Shown here: positions 46,101 through 55,117 of the stretch, one piece after another
Numbering within the stretch: position 1 is the stretch's first letter
How the letters are laid out: each line of letters opens with the position of its first letter
Assembly (NCBI RefSeq): GCF_017814435.1
Contig: NZ_JAGJCB010000006.1
Span: 124,001-188,000 of the forward strand
Source: Mariniflexile gromovii
GTDB lineage: Bacteria > Bacteroidota > Bacteroidia > Flavobacteriales > Flavobacteriaceae
Direction of reading: 5' to 3'
DNA length: 64,000 nt
Made by a program: the position numbers and the translations under genes
Notes under the pieces: model-generated
The model's database searches: none
What the model saw: the letters and a program-made list of their open reading frames with translations, nothing else
What the model was told of the DNA's origin: nothing

Positions 46101-48062
46101 CAAAATACATCAAGTCCGCAAACCATTTATGTAAGAGTCGAAAATATAACCGATCGTAGCTGTTTTGGTACCTCATCATTTTTATTATTAGTATCTCCAG
46201 ATCCTGTTTACAACACCAATTTTGAAGATTACTTAATCTGTGACGACTCTAGTAACGACGGTAAAAATGTTTTCAATTTAGATGAAAAAAGAAATGAAAT
46301 TGCACTAGGTTCTACCGATAACTTAAATATTTCTTTCCACCTTACACGTACCCAAGCAGAAAACAACACAAATCCTTTAGCAAATCAATACACCAACGCA
46401 ACAAATCCCCAAACCTTATTTGTTAGAATTGAAAGTAGTGATTCATTATGCTTTATTGTTGAAGCATTGGGGATAAATATTATTGCTGCCCCAGATATTT
46501 CGGAAGTAAAGGCACCAATAATTGAATGTGATACCGATTATGATGGCATTACTACCTTTGATTTAGAAACCGCCGATTTTGATATAAACGATCGTGTTCA
46601 AAGTAATCTCATCATAAATTATTTTGAAAGTTTAAGCGACATCAACCCCAATGATGGCTTGGACAATTCCAATGAAATTCCAAATCCAACCGCTTACAAT
46701 TCTAATGCAAAAACAGTTTATATTAAAGTAGCCAATACACTAACTGGTTGTTACAGCGTCATTCCCTTAGAGCTTCAGGTAATTTTACCAGCCCCCACCA
46801 ACACCATTGGAACTATTGAAATATGTGACAATGACACGAATACTTATGATTTATCATTGGTAAACGCCATGATTGTAAACGATAGCAGTGGCGTCACCAT
46901 ATCCTACCACGATTCCCAAAACGATGCCGATACTAATACAGCCCCTTTACCAAATATTTATAATTACACTGCAAATAGTCATACTATTTATGCTAGAGTT
47001 TTAGACAATACAACGGGATGTTATAATGTACAAGCTTTCATTTTACAAATAAACGCGAATCCTATTGCTAATACACCGCCAAATTTAGTTTCTTGTGACG
47101 ATGATTTTGATGGCTTTTTCGAGTTTAATTTATCGGCAGCTACAAATGCTATATTAGGCGCACAAAACCCCAACACCTATACGGTTACTTATTATACGGA
47201 TTTAGCAAATGCCGAAGCTGGCACGAATGCTTTAGGGAATTTACATGCCGCTGTTAATGGCGAAGTTATTTATGCCAGAATACAAAACAACAATACAACG
47301 TGTTATGATATCACGCAATTTTCAGCTATTGTAAATCCGTTACCCGTTATTCCTATTAATGATATTGTTCCTTTATGCACAAACGATTTACCATTAATTA
47401 TTGATGCCTCTACTGGAAATGCAGGTGACAGCTATTTATGGACAACAAGCGACAATCCATCTGTAAACAATTCAACAGCTTCTGAAATTCAATTAGACAT
47501 TACAGACCTGGGCATTTACTCTGTTACAGTTACAACCCCGAGTAATTGCCAATACACAAAAACATTTTCGGTTATCGAATCTGAAACCGCTACCATAAAC
47601 CTAACAACCACAGTAGATTTTGCAGATCCAAACAGCATTACGGTTGATATTAGCGGTATTGGCAATTATGTATTTATTTTAGATGATGGTGAACCCCAAA
47701 CATCTAATGTGTTTCAAAACGTTTCTTATGGTGTGCACTTGGTAACTATTAGAGATTTAAATGGTTGTGAAGATGTAACCAAGGAAGTAGTCGTTATAGA
47801 CATTCCTAAATTTTTCACACCAAACAACGATTCTTATAATGATACTTGGCATATTGTAGGCATTGAACAACTCCCTGGCACCATTGTTTACATTTACAAC
47901 CGGTACGGTAAGTTAATTAAAACCTTGCTACAAACATCCGATGGATGGGATGGCACCTATAATAGTGAAAATATGCCTTCAGACGATTATTGGTTTGTGG
48001 CCAAAGTAATCCAAAACGGAAATGCTTTTGAAGTGAAAGGACACTTTGCACTAAAACGCTAA
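43164..48062 (+). CDS. Giant T9SS type B adhesin-like protein with choice-of-anchor L domain and 11 repeats (2), GTG start
   Basis: This 1632-residue protein has a signal peptide (MFAQ end) and a choice-of-anchor L domain (about 30-270) with GSSNFPFQNGIMLTTG, LASEEYFGINPCQFSDGF and DSAVFIEGDSF. Eleven tandem modules of about 85-100 residues follow, each starting with a CDxDxDGF-type loop and closing with YVRVEN..TGC; the Asp-rich loops may bind calcium. The T9SS type B domain starts at KFFTPNNDSYNDTWHIVG and ends HFALKR. The GTG at 43164 is used because no ATG precedes the signal peptide. It is probably a surface adhesin. Confidence 0.92.
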   Translation: MKKNLHNCLIVILLFCSCNFMFAQQITVDDNVGLQQLILDNLVKNSCVDITNISSSVNGSASGFSSYAYFEKGSSNFPFQNGIMLTTGNARSGGNGVITPTLSEGASNWGTDPDLETALGISNTLNATSIEFDIVSISNQLQFNYLLASEEYFGINPCQFSDGFVFLIKETGSPGPYQNIALVPGTSTPVNTNTIHDEIFGVCAAQNAQYFDGYNLGDTNYNGRTKVLTASTTITPYVQYHIKLIIADQTDIQSDSAVFIEGDSFKILDLGADITTCSSIATLDADIQNPAAFYQWFRNNNLIVGAVSPTLNVTQNGTYKVEVSVSLNGSTCVEEDEIEVVLNTEEPIASITNYQLCDDASGNGIEIFDLSTKTAELVANIPFTNYTFSYHYSDLEARSNINPITTPIPNTSNPQTIYVRIDDSSSNCFAYTTFDLVVNEVPNIVNPTPHEVCDTDDFPDGFAIVYLTEKDDEITNGQSNLAVSYHYTPAEANTGNNPIESPYINAATPTSTVYVRVINTQTGCVNTTSLNVNITVSPIVNRDTRYLDGCDADHDGFDSFDLTEVIADIEGGLTNVTTTFHESYDDAQTGTNPIANATNYQNINPEEQIIYVRVEDNTTGCASIVPLEIHTNLLLTATDTGDFALCDTNDVDNDTLEFNLNTLEAFIGNDLPFPIEVTFFESESDRDANINPIPKTGLYSATSPKVLYIRLLNTDSGCEDVADVTLLVNPILLFNPANPLPYCDTDDDGIVDIDLHSLDDIVTNGNPDFSVSYFANETDANDNISELPPFYTNTQPIETLFARLENISSGCFTVNSFQIEVLTAPSTNTPTDVIICDDNQDGFSIINLNDKIDEAVSDRTGLNITVHTSFNDADAGLNPIPNSDLNTYNSNTQTLYIRVENTVSSTGCYAIEPFEVIVNTLPDFPVISPFQVCVSNGGNNTNFILSEKDDEILNGQTGKEVLYFADAAFTSPIDKNNNYQNTSSPQTIYVRVENITDRSCFGTSSFLLLVSPDPVYNTNFEDYLICDDSSNDGKNVFNLDEKRNEIALGSTDNLNISFHLTRTQAENNTNPLANQYTNATNPQTLFVRIESSDSLCFIVEALGINIIAAPDISEVKAPIIECDTDYDGITTFDLETADFDINDRVQSNLIINYFESLSDINPNDGLDNSNEIPNPTAYNSNAKTVYIKVANTLTGCYSVIPLELQVILPAPTNTIGTIEICDNDTNTYDLSLVNAMIVNDSSGVTISYHDSQNDADTNTAPLPNIYNYTANSHTIYARVLDNTTGCYNVQAFILQINANPIANTPPNLVSCDDDFDGFFEFNLSAATNAILGAQNPNTYTVTYYTDLANAEAGTNALGNLHAAVNGEVIYARIQNNNTTCYDITQFSAIVNPLPVIPINDIVPLCTNDLPLIIDASTGNAGDSYLWTTSDNPSVNNSTASEIQLDITDLGIYSVTVTTPSNCQYTKTFSVIESETATINLTTTVDFADPNSITVDISGIGNYVFILDDGEPQTSNVFQNVSYGVHLVTIRDLNGCEDVTKEVVVIDIPKFFTPNNDSYNDTWHIVGIEQLPGTIVYIYNRYGKLIKTLLQTSDGWDGTYNSENMPSDDYWFVAKVIQNGNAFEVKGHFALKR

Positions 48063-48117
48063 AATTGGCAACTATTTCTAGTTAAGTGGTTATCTTTACG
48101 GCAAGAGTTTATTAATA

Positions 48118-50427
48118 ATGAAGCACTTTTGTTTTTTAAGTTTTTTCTTCACCAGTCTTTTTACTTTTGGACAAAATGTTCTGGTTAATAGTAATTCTTA
48201 TACACCACAACAACTTATAGAAGATATTTTAATTGGAAGTAATTGCATTTCCAACGTGGTTGTTACTAACGTAAGCGGTGGTAATTTTGGTGGTTCGGAC
48301 CAAAGTTATGGCGCTTTTGATGCTAATGGCAGTACATTTCCGTTTCAAAACGGTATCGTTTTAAGTACAGGCCGATTATCAAATGTAGAAGGCCCTAACA
48401 ATTCTTTAAGTGACGATGATGCCAACAATTGGTTTGGAGATTCGGATTTAGAAAACATTCTCAACGAGAACAATACCACCAATGCCACCGTTATAGAATT
48501 TGAATTTACCTCCATAGCATCACAGGTTAGCTTTAGGTATCTTTTTGCTTCCGAAGAATACCAAATAAACAATGCCAATACATGTCAGTACTCCGATTTG
48601 TTTGGGTTTTTAATTAGAAACGTTAACGATACGCAGTACACCAATATTGCTCTCATTCCAAACACACAAACGCCCGTAAAAGTAACCACGGTACACCCAA
48701 ACATCCCCAATGGTTGTGCGGCGCAAAACGAAGCCTATTTTGGAAGTTGGAACAACGCCTCAGCGCCTATTAATTTTAATGGGCAAACAGCTATTCTAAC
48801 CGCTACAGCAAATACAATCCCAAATGAAACCTACCATGTAAAACTGGTTATTGCCGATGAGCAAAACTATCGTTACGATTCGGCAGTATTTTTAGAAGCA
48901 GGCAGTTTTCAGCTAAGTACAGATTTAGGGATAGACCGATTAATTTCAACAAATAATCCGCTTTGCGAAAATGAAACTTTACAACTCGATGCGAATCAGC
49001 CCAATGCCACATCTTATAAATGGTTTAAAGATGGTATTGAAATCATTGGCGAAACCAATGACACCTATACCGTTGTTGATGCAGGCATTTATAATGTTGA
49101 AGTAACACTACAAGGCACCTGTATTTCTTACGGCGACATTACGGTTGAATATACCACTTTACCATCCGTAGACAACACCACATTAATTGCTTGTGATGAC
49201 AACCAAGATGGACTTTCCGTATATAATTTAAACGATGCCGAACAAGCTATTTTGAATAATGATAACAGCTTAACGATTGTAAATTATTTTTTAAATATTT
49301 TAGATGCTGAACAAAATTCAAATGAAATAACAAACCCTTCAACCTTTAACAATACAACGCCTCAACAAATAGTGTATGCACGGGTTGAAAACCAAAATGG
49401 TTGTTTCGCTATCGCGGAAATTACTCTTGAAATTTCAAACAACAACCTAACTATTACACCTTTTGAAGTTTGTGATACTGATAATGATGGCTTTGCGACC
49501 TTCAATTTAGATGATTTAAAATTAGCTATTCAACCCAACGTTCCAGCAAATGCATCCATTTCATTTTATAAAACCTTGAATGATTTTTTTAATGAAACGA
49601 ATGAATTGAATGGTAATTACAATAATGTTATTCAATATTCAGAATCGCTTTTTGTAAAAATAAAAAACGGAATAGATTGTTATGCCTTGAGTTCGGTGGA
49701 ATTAAAAACAATGGTTTCTCCACAGCTTTTAGCAAATGAAACCACTATGTATTGCTTAAACACGTTTCCAAATACTATTACCATTGACTCTGGTTTACAA
49801 AATGGTTCTGGCAACAACCTTAGCTATCAATGGTTTTTAAATTCGGTTTTACTTTCAGACACATCTTCTTCCATTCAAATTAATGAAACAGGTACTTATA
49901 CTGCTTTGGTAACATTCGCTAATAACTGTACTTCTTCAAGAGACATTATTGTAACACCTTCAAAAACAGCGACTATTCAATCAATTTTAGTTTCGGAAAA
50001 CACTATTACCATTACGGTTTCAGGAGAAGGCAATTATCAATATGCGCTAGACCATCCTATTTTTCAAGATGAAAACAGATTTACCAACGTTACTCCTGCT
50101 TTTCATACCGTATATGTGTATGATGTTAATGGCTGCGGAACGGTTCAAAAAAGTGTTGCTGTTTTGGGATTTCCTAAATTTTTCACGCCAAACAACGATG
50201 GTTTCAATGATACTTGGAAACCTTTGGGGGTAAATGCACAGTTCAATAATGATGTTGATATTAAAATATTCAATCGCTATGGCAAACTCATCAAACAAAT
50301 TAACACCATAGAAGCTGGATGGAATGGGACCTATAATGGCAACATGTGCCCTAACGACGATTATTGGTATCTGGTAGTGTTACCTGATGGCAGCGAATAC
50401 AAAGGGCATTTCAGTTTAAAAAGATGA
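48118..50427 (+). CDS. T9SS type B surface protein with choice-of-anchor L domain (3)
   Basis: This 769-residue paralog of the preceding gene has a signal peptide (FTFGQ end) and an anchor-L domain with STFPFQNGIVLSTG, FASEEYQINNANTCQYSDLF and YDSAVFLEAGSFQ. Two Cys-Asp modules (CDDNQDGLSVYNL; CDTDNDGFATFNL) and an Ig-like SxYQWFLN segment follow. The type B domain runs from KFFTPNNDGFNDTWKPLG to HFSLKR. It is effectively the 1632-residue protein with most repeats removed, consistent with repeat expansion or loss after duplication. Confidence 0.92.
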   Translation: MKHFCFLSFFFTSLFTFGQNVLVNSNSYTPQQLIEDILIGSNCISNVVVTNVSGGNFGGSDQSYGAFDANGSTFPFQNGIVLSTGRLSNVEGPNNSLSDDDANNWFGDSDLENILNENNTTNATVIEFEFTSIASQVSFRYLFASEEYQINNANTCQYSDLFGFLIRNVNDTQYTNIALIPNTQTPVKVTTVHPNIPNGCAAQNEAYFGSWNNASAPINFNGQTAILTATANTIPNETYHVKLVIADEQNYRYDSAVFLEAGSFQLSTDLGIDRLISTNNPLCENETLQLDANQPNATSYKWFKDGIEIIGETNDTYTVVDAGIYNVEVTLQGTCISYGDITVEYTTLPSVDNTTLIACDDNQDGLSVYNLNDAEQAILNNDNSLTIVNYFLNILDAEQNSNEITNPSTFNNTTPQQIVYARVENQNGCFAIAEITLEISNNNLTITPFEVCDTDNDGFATFNLDDLKLAIQPNVPANASISFYKTLNDFFNETNELNGNYNNVIQYSESLFVKIKNGIDCYALSSVELKTMVSPQLLANETTMYCLNTFPNTITIDSGLQNGSGNNLSYQWFLNSVLLSDTSSSIQINETGTYTALVTFANNCTSSRDIIVTPSKTATIQSILVSENTITITVSGEGNYQYALDHPIFQDENRFTNVTPAFHTVYVYDVNGCGTVQKSVAVLGFPKFFTPNNDGFNDTWKPLGVNAQFNNDVDIKIFNRYGKLIKQINTIEAGWNGTYNGNMCPNDDYWYLVVLPDGSEYKGHFSLKR

Positions 50428-50572
50428 CATTTTAGTTTATTAACGAATATTTTATCATTTCATCTGAATTAATTAAACCTTTAATAATTTGGTAAGTCTA
50501 TTTTAATTAAAATAGCATACTTTAGTTTGTAGCCAAAACTCAAACAAACCAATATTCTTAATTCATTTGAAA

Positions 50573-53500
50573 ATGCGAATCCAAAAGCATATCGATCAAC
50601 TCCTTTTTATACTCATCATATGTGTTGGTCAGTTTGCATTTTCACAATTAAGCAAAACACATTATATCCCACCTTTAACAGAATCGGGGACTAATTCATC
50701 TCAACCTCAAGACCATTACATTTACATTTCAACACCAAGTACTAATCTGGTTAGCTTTTCTATTCAACTTTTAGGTTCGGGAGCTACCATCACAGGAACT
50801 GTATCAAAAGCATCACCCTATATTTATAATATTGGTACAGGAAGAGACACCCAGTTATTTGTAAATGTCAACGAAACAAGCAGAGTAAAAACCAACAAAG
50901 GGTTTATAGTAGAAGCGGAAAGTCCTGTGTATGTATCGGTAAGGATAAATGCTGGAGCTCAAGCTGGGGCTTTGGTTAGCAAAGGTGCATCAGCTTTAGG
51001 AAACACATTTAGGGTTGGTAGTTTCACCAATTCAAATCCACAAACCAACTACTTAAATTTTGTTTCGGTTATGGCTACTTCAGATAATACATTAGTTGTT
51101 TTTTCTGATCTACCCGCGGGATTGATTATTGAAAATTATGTTGGCGTTACGCCCATATCCGTTACATTAAACAAGGGAGAAAGTTATGTGGTGGCCACAA
51201 ATAGCGCTAATAGCATTATTAATAGAGATGGCTTGATTGGTTGCCTAGTTCAATCGAACAAACCTATTGTTGTTAATTGTGGTTCTGCCAACGGAAGTTT
51301 TTACGGAGGAAGCGGAAGGGATTACGGTATAGACCAAATTGTAGACGCTTCTAAAATTGGCAAAGAATATATTTTTGTTAGAGGTGCCGGTGACGACGGT
51401 TGGGAAAATATTTTGCTAGTTGCCCATTCAAACAACACTTTTATAAGTATTAATGGCAATTCTCCTGTTGGCCCTATAAGCGAAGGGGAATATTATTTAA
51501 TTGAAGGCTCTTCCTATAATGCTAATGGCAACATGTATGTTGAAACCACTGAAGATGTTTTTGCATATCAAGGTATTGGAGGATTAGCAGGTGCTGAAGC
51601 CAACCAAGGCATGTTTTTTGTGCCTCCCTTAAGTTGTGAAACCAGAGGAAATCTAGATAATATAGCTGCCATAAACAATATTGGAAGTACCGTTTATACC
51701 GGTGGCATCACAATAGTTACAAAAGCAACCGCTACCATTACCATTAACAACACTCCTATTTCCAGTTTTAATGCAGTGGGGCCAAGTACAGTAACAGGTA
51801 AGCCAGATTATGTAACCTACAAAGTACTAAACCTAAGTGGTAATATTTCTGTTCAAAGTAATGACGAGCTATACTGCGCTTATTTCAATCAAAATAATAA
51901 TGCAACATCTGGAAGTTTTTATTCCGGATTTCCTACAGCACCAGAAATTAACTTCAACGCACAATTTACAACACTGGGCAACTGTATTCCCAATATAACA
52001 CTTGAAGCAGCAAACACCCAAAGCTTTGATAGTTTTGAATGGTGGTTTGATGATGGTTCGGGTTCAGGGTTTCAAAACACCCTTATAAGCACACCTAATT
52101 TAACCCCTACCGTTCCAGGAAAATACAAACTTATTGGAATCGTAACTTGCTCTGGCTTAACCCTAGAATCCATAGAAGTACCTGTAAGTATTTGTCCAGA
52201 TGATATTGATAACGATGGTATTATTGACAACCTTGATATTGATAATGATAATGATGGCATTTTAAATTGTACTGAATCCAGAGGTAATGTTGAAGTAAAT
52301 CTAAGTATCGTTACTACCCCAGAATTGGTTTTTGAAGATGGCTCCAGAAATTATGGAATTGCTACTGGTATTCATACAGCATCTAACACTTCTGGAACTC
52401 CCAATTATTTTACAGGCAATAGTTCGGGCGGGTTTTCGAGTAATTTAAGTCCGGGGAGCAGTTCAGAAAACAACTATCAAATTTCTTTTACAGAACCTGT
52501 AAATATTAAATATCAAGAATCTATAACCCATACTAATGTTGATGGAGAATACTTTATAGTAGGCATACTGCCTCTGAACAAAAATATAACGTTGGTTGAC
52601 CCTGACAATCGATTATTAGTAGATTCTAATTTTGACGGTATATTTGAAACAGGAATTACCACCATATCAGGTTCTGAAATTCATTTTAAAATAAACCCTT
52701 CTCCTTCTGGAAATACACCTTATACTTTTTTGGCAAATCAAGTTGATGGCTTTTCATTCGTTCACAAATTAGAAAATGCAACAACGGGGTCAATCTTTAC
52801 TGGTGGACTCTCACTCACATGTTTTAAAAAAGATTCCGATTTAGATGGTATAGAAGACGCCTTGGACTTAGATAGTGATAACGATGGCATTCCAGACTTT
52901 ATTGAAAACACCGGAACAATTATAGCTTTATCAGGCATAGATACAGATAAAAACGGATTGGATGATGTTTACAATATAAATGCGACACCATTAGATTCTG
53001 ATGCTGATGGCGTGTATGATTTTTATGATTTAGACAGTGATAACGATGGTATTTACGATTTAGAAGAGTCAGGAAGCAACTTGCCTGACACTAATTTTGA
53101 TGGTATAATTGATAACATAAACACAAAAATTGGCACAAATGGATGGGATGACAATGCTGAAACAGCTCCCGATAGTAATGCTATTGTTTATATTGTAAAC
53201 GATGTAGATGCAGATTCTATTTTTAGTTATATAGATTTAGATAGCGATGGCGATTTATGTAGCGATGTTATTGAAGCCGGATTTTCGGACGCCAACAACG
53301 ACAACCTATTAGGAAACACAACAGTTACTACAAATACTTCTGGAAAAGTTACCAATGCCACTGATGGTTACACACAGCCCAATAGCAATTATTTAAACTT
53401 CGCACCTCTATCAATTACAACCCAACCTGTTGACACTGAAGTTTGCGAACGTTTAAACACAACAATATCCATAGTTTCGGCCGAAGCAGAATCTTATCAA

Positions 53501-55090
53501 TGGGAAACAAGCACAGATGGAATCAATTGGAACCCCATTACAGACAATGCTATTTACAGCGGTTCCCAAACAGCAAACCTAGACATTTCAAACACACCAT
53601 TATCATACAATAATTACCAATACCGCGTAAAATTAGATAGAGTTGGCAATAGTTGTGGCTTGTATTCTAATAGTATAACACTTTCAGTAATTCCATCTCC
53701 AATAGTAAACCCTTCAGTTTCTTTAATACAATGTGATGATGATATTGATGGCATTAGTTTTTTCAACTTAACTGAAGCAAATCATAAAATTTCAACCAAT
53801 GTTTCCAACGAAACCTTCTTGTATTTCAAAACACAAATAGCCGCAAATTCAGGCGATACAACAAGTACAGATTACATAACTTCACCTACAACGTATCAAA
53901 ATAGCGCAAGCCCATTTACCGAAGTAGTTTGGGCAAGAACAACCTCTGCTTCAGGTTGCGCTGCCATTTCCCAAATTCAATTACAAGTCAGTATCAGTCA
54001 AATTCCTTCAGGAGCTATAAATGAAATTATTGATGTTTGCGATGACTTTTTAGATATTAATGGGAATAATAACAACAATAATGATGATACAGATGGCATT
54101 GCAAGCTTCAACTTTAGTTACGTAAAAGCAATGGTTGAAAGTTTCTTTTTACCACAAACACCCTCGGTTACTTTCTATAGAAATGAAGCCGATGCTTTAG
54201 CTGAAAATAATGCCATAACAGACACATCAAACTACAGAAATATTGGGTATCCTCACTCGCAACAAATTTACATACGGGTTGATAGTGAAATTAGCAACGA
54301 TTGTCAAGCATTAGGACCATACATTACTTTGAATGTAAATCCATTGCCTGAATTCACTGTTGAAACCCCTCAAATTGTGTGTACATCAGACCCTTCTTTC
54401 AGCATTATTTTAGATCCTTTTGAAGCTAATGTTACCGAAAATTTCAATTATTCATGGTTTTTTGAAGGTAATGAAATAGCAACCAGCTCAACATTAGAAG
54501 TTTCAACACCTGGAATATACACCGTAACCTTAACAAAAACCGATGGTTCAAGTTGTTCCAGATCAAAAGCTATTAGTGTAGAAGCTTCCGAAACAGCAAA
54601 CATCACACAAAACGATGTTACCATAAATGATCTTGCTGAAAATAATTCTGTCATCATAAACCCAGATAATTTAGGCAGCGGTAATTACGAATATGCATTA
54701 AGAGAAGTGGGGGCACCTTTTATAAATTACCAAGCAGAACCTGTTTTCAACAATGTAAAACCTGGGTTTTATACTATTTATGTACAGGACGAAATATGTG
54801 GCGAATCTACTTTGGATATTTCAGTAATTGGATACACAAAATATTTCACTCCTAATGGCGATGGCTTTAATGATTTTTGGCAGATAAAAGGCATCAATAC
54901 CGATATTCAACCCAATAGTATTATATTTATTTATGATCGCTACGGAAAACTTTTAAAACAACTAAGCCCAAATTCTGTTGGGTGGGATGGCACTTTTAAT
55001 GGCAACGTATTACCTACAGATGATTATTGGTTTAAAGTTTTTCTTCAAGACGGAAGAAATTTTATGGGGCACTTCACTTTAAAACGATAG
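50573..55090 (+). CDS. T9SS type B surface protein with IgGFc-binding-like and TSP3-like regions (4)
   Basis: This 1505-residue protein has a signal peptide (FAFSQ end) and an N-terminal IgGFc-binding-like region (about 30-460; NKPIVVNCGSANGS, GKEYIFVRGAGDDGWENILL). Thrombospondin type 3-like Asp repeats follow (DIDNDNDGILNC, DLDSDNDGIPDF, DLDSDNDGIYDLEESG), then two Cys-Asp modules. The type B domain runs from KYFTPNGDGFNDFWQIKG to HFTLKR. The ATG at 50573 is used; a TTG two codons earlier is possible. It is a likely calcium-stabilised adhesin. Confidence 0.9.
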   Translation: MRIQKHIDQLLFILIICVGQFAFSQLSKTHYIPPLTESGTNSSQPQDHYIYISTPSTNLVSFSIQLLGSGATITGTVSKASPYIYNIGTGRDTQLFVNVNETSRVKTNKGFIVEAESPVYVSVRINAGAQAGALVSKGASALGNTFRVGSFTNSNPQTNYLNFVSVMATSDNTLVVFSDLPAGLIIENYVGVTPISVTLNKGESYVVATNSANSIINRDGLIGCLVQSNKPIVVNCGSANGSFYGGSGRDYGIDQIVDASKIGKEYIFVRGAGDDGWENILLVAHSNNTFISINGNSPVGPISEGEYYLIEGSSYNANGNMYVETTEDVFAYQGIGGLAGAEANQGMFFVPPLSCETRGNLDNIAAINNIGSTVYTGGITIVTKATATITINNTPISSFNAVGPSTVTGKPDYVTYKVLNLSGNISVQSNDELYCAYFNQNNNATSGSFYSGFPTAPEINFNAQFTTLGNCIPNITLEAANTQSFDSFEWWFDDGSGSGFQNTLISTPNLTPTVPGKYKLIGIVTCSGLTLESIEVPVSICPDDIDNDGIIDNLDIDNDNDGILNCTESRGNVEVNLSIVTTPELVFEDGSRNYGIATGIHTASNTSGTPNYFTGNSSGGFSSNLSPGSSSENNYQISFTEPVNIKYQESITHTNVDGEYFIVGILPLNKNITLVDPDNRLLVDSNFDGIFETGITTISGSEIHFKINPSPSGNTPYTFLANQVDGFSFVHKLENATTGSIFTGGLSLTCFKKDSDLDGIEDALDLDSDNDGIPDFIENTGTIIALSGIDTDKNGLDDVYNINATPLDSDADGVYDFYDLDSDNDGIYDLEESGSNLPDTNFDGIIDNINTKIGTNGWDDNAETAPDSNAIVYIVNDVDADSIFSYIDLDSDGDLCSDVIEAGFSDANNDNLLGNTTVTTNTSGKVTNATDGYTQPNSNYLNFAPLSITTQPVDTEVCERLNTTISIVSAEAESYQWETSTDGINWNPITDNAIYSGSQTANLDISNTPLSYNNYQYRVKLDRVGNSCGLYSNSITLSVIPSPIVNPSVSLIQCDDDIDGISFFNLTEANHKISTNVSNETFLYFKTQIAANSGDTTSTDYITSPTTYQNSASPFTEVVWARTTSASGCAAISQIQLQVSISQIPSGAINEIIDVCDDFLDINGNNNNNNDDTDGIASFNFSYVKAMVESFFLPQTPSVTFYRNEADALAENNAITDTSNYRNIGYPHSQQIYIRVDSEISNDCQALGPYITLNVNPLPEFTVETPQIVCTSDPSFSIILDPFEANVTENFNYSWFFEGNEIATSSTLEVSTPGIYTVTLTKTDGSSCSRSKAISVEASETANITQNDVTINDLAENNSVIINPDNLGSGNYEYALREVGAPFINYQAEPVFNNVKPGFYTIYVQDEICGESTLDISVIGYTKYFTPNGDGFNDFWQIKGINTDIQPNSIIFIYDRYGKLLKQLSPNSVGWDGTFNGNVLPTDDYWFKVFLQDGRNFMGHFTLKR

Positions 55091-55117
55091 CACATATATT
55101 TTGCGTAATTTTGCAAT

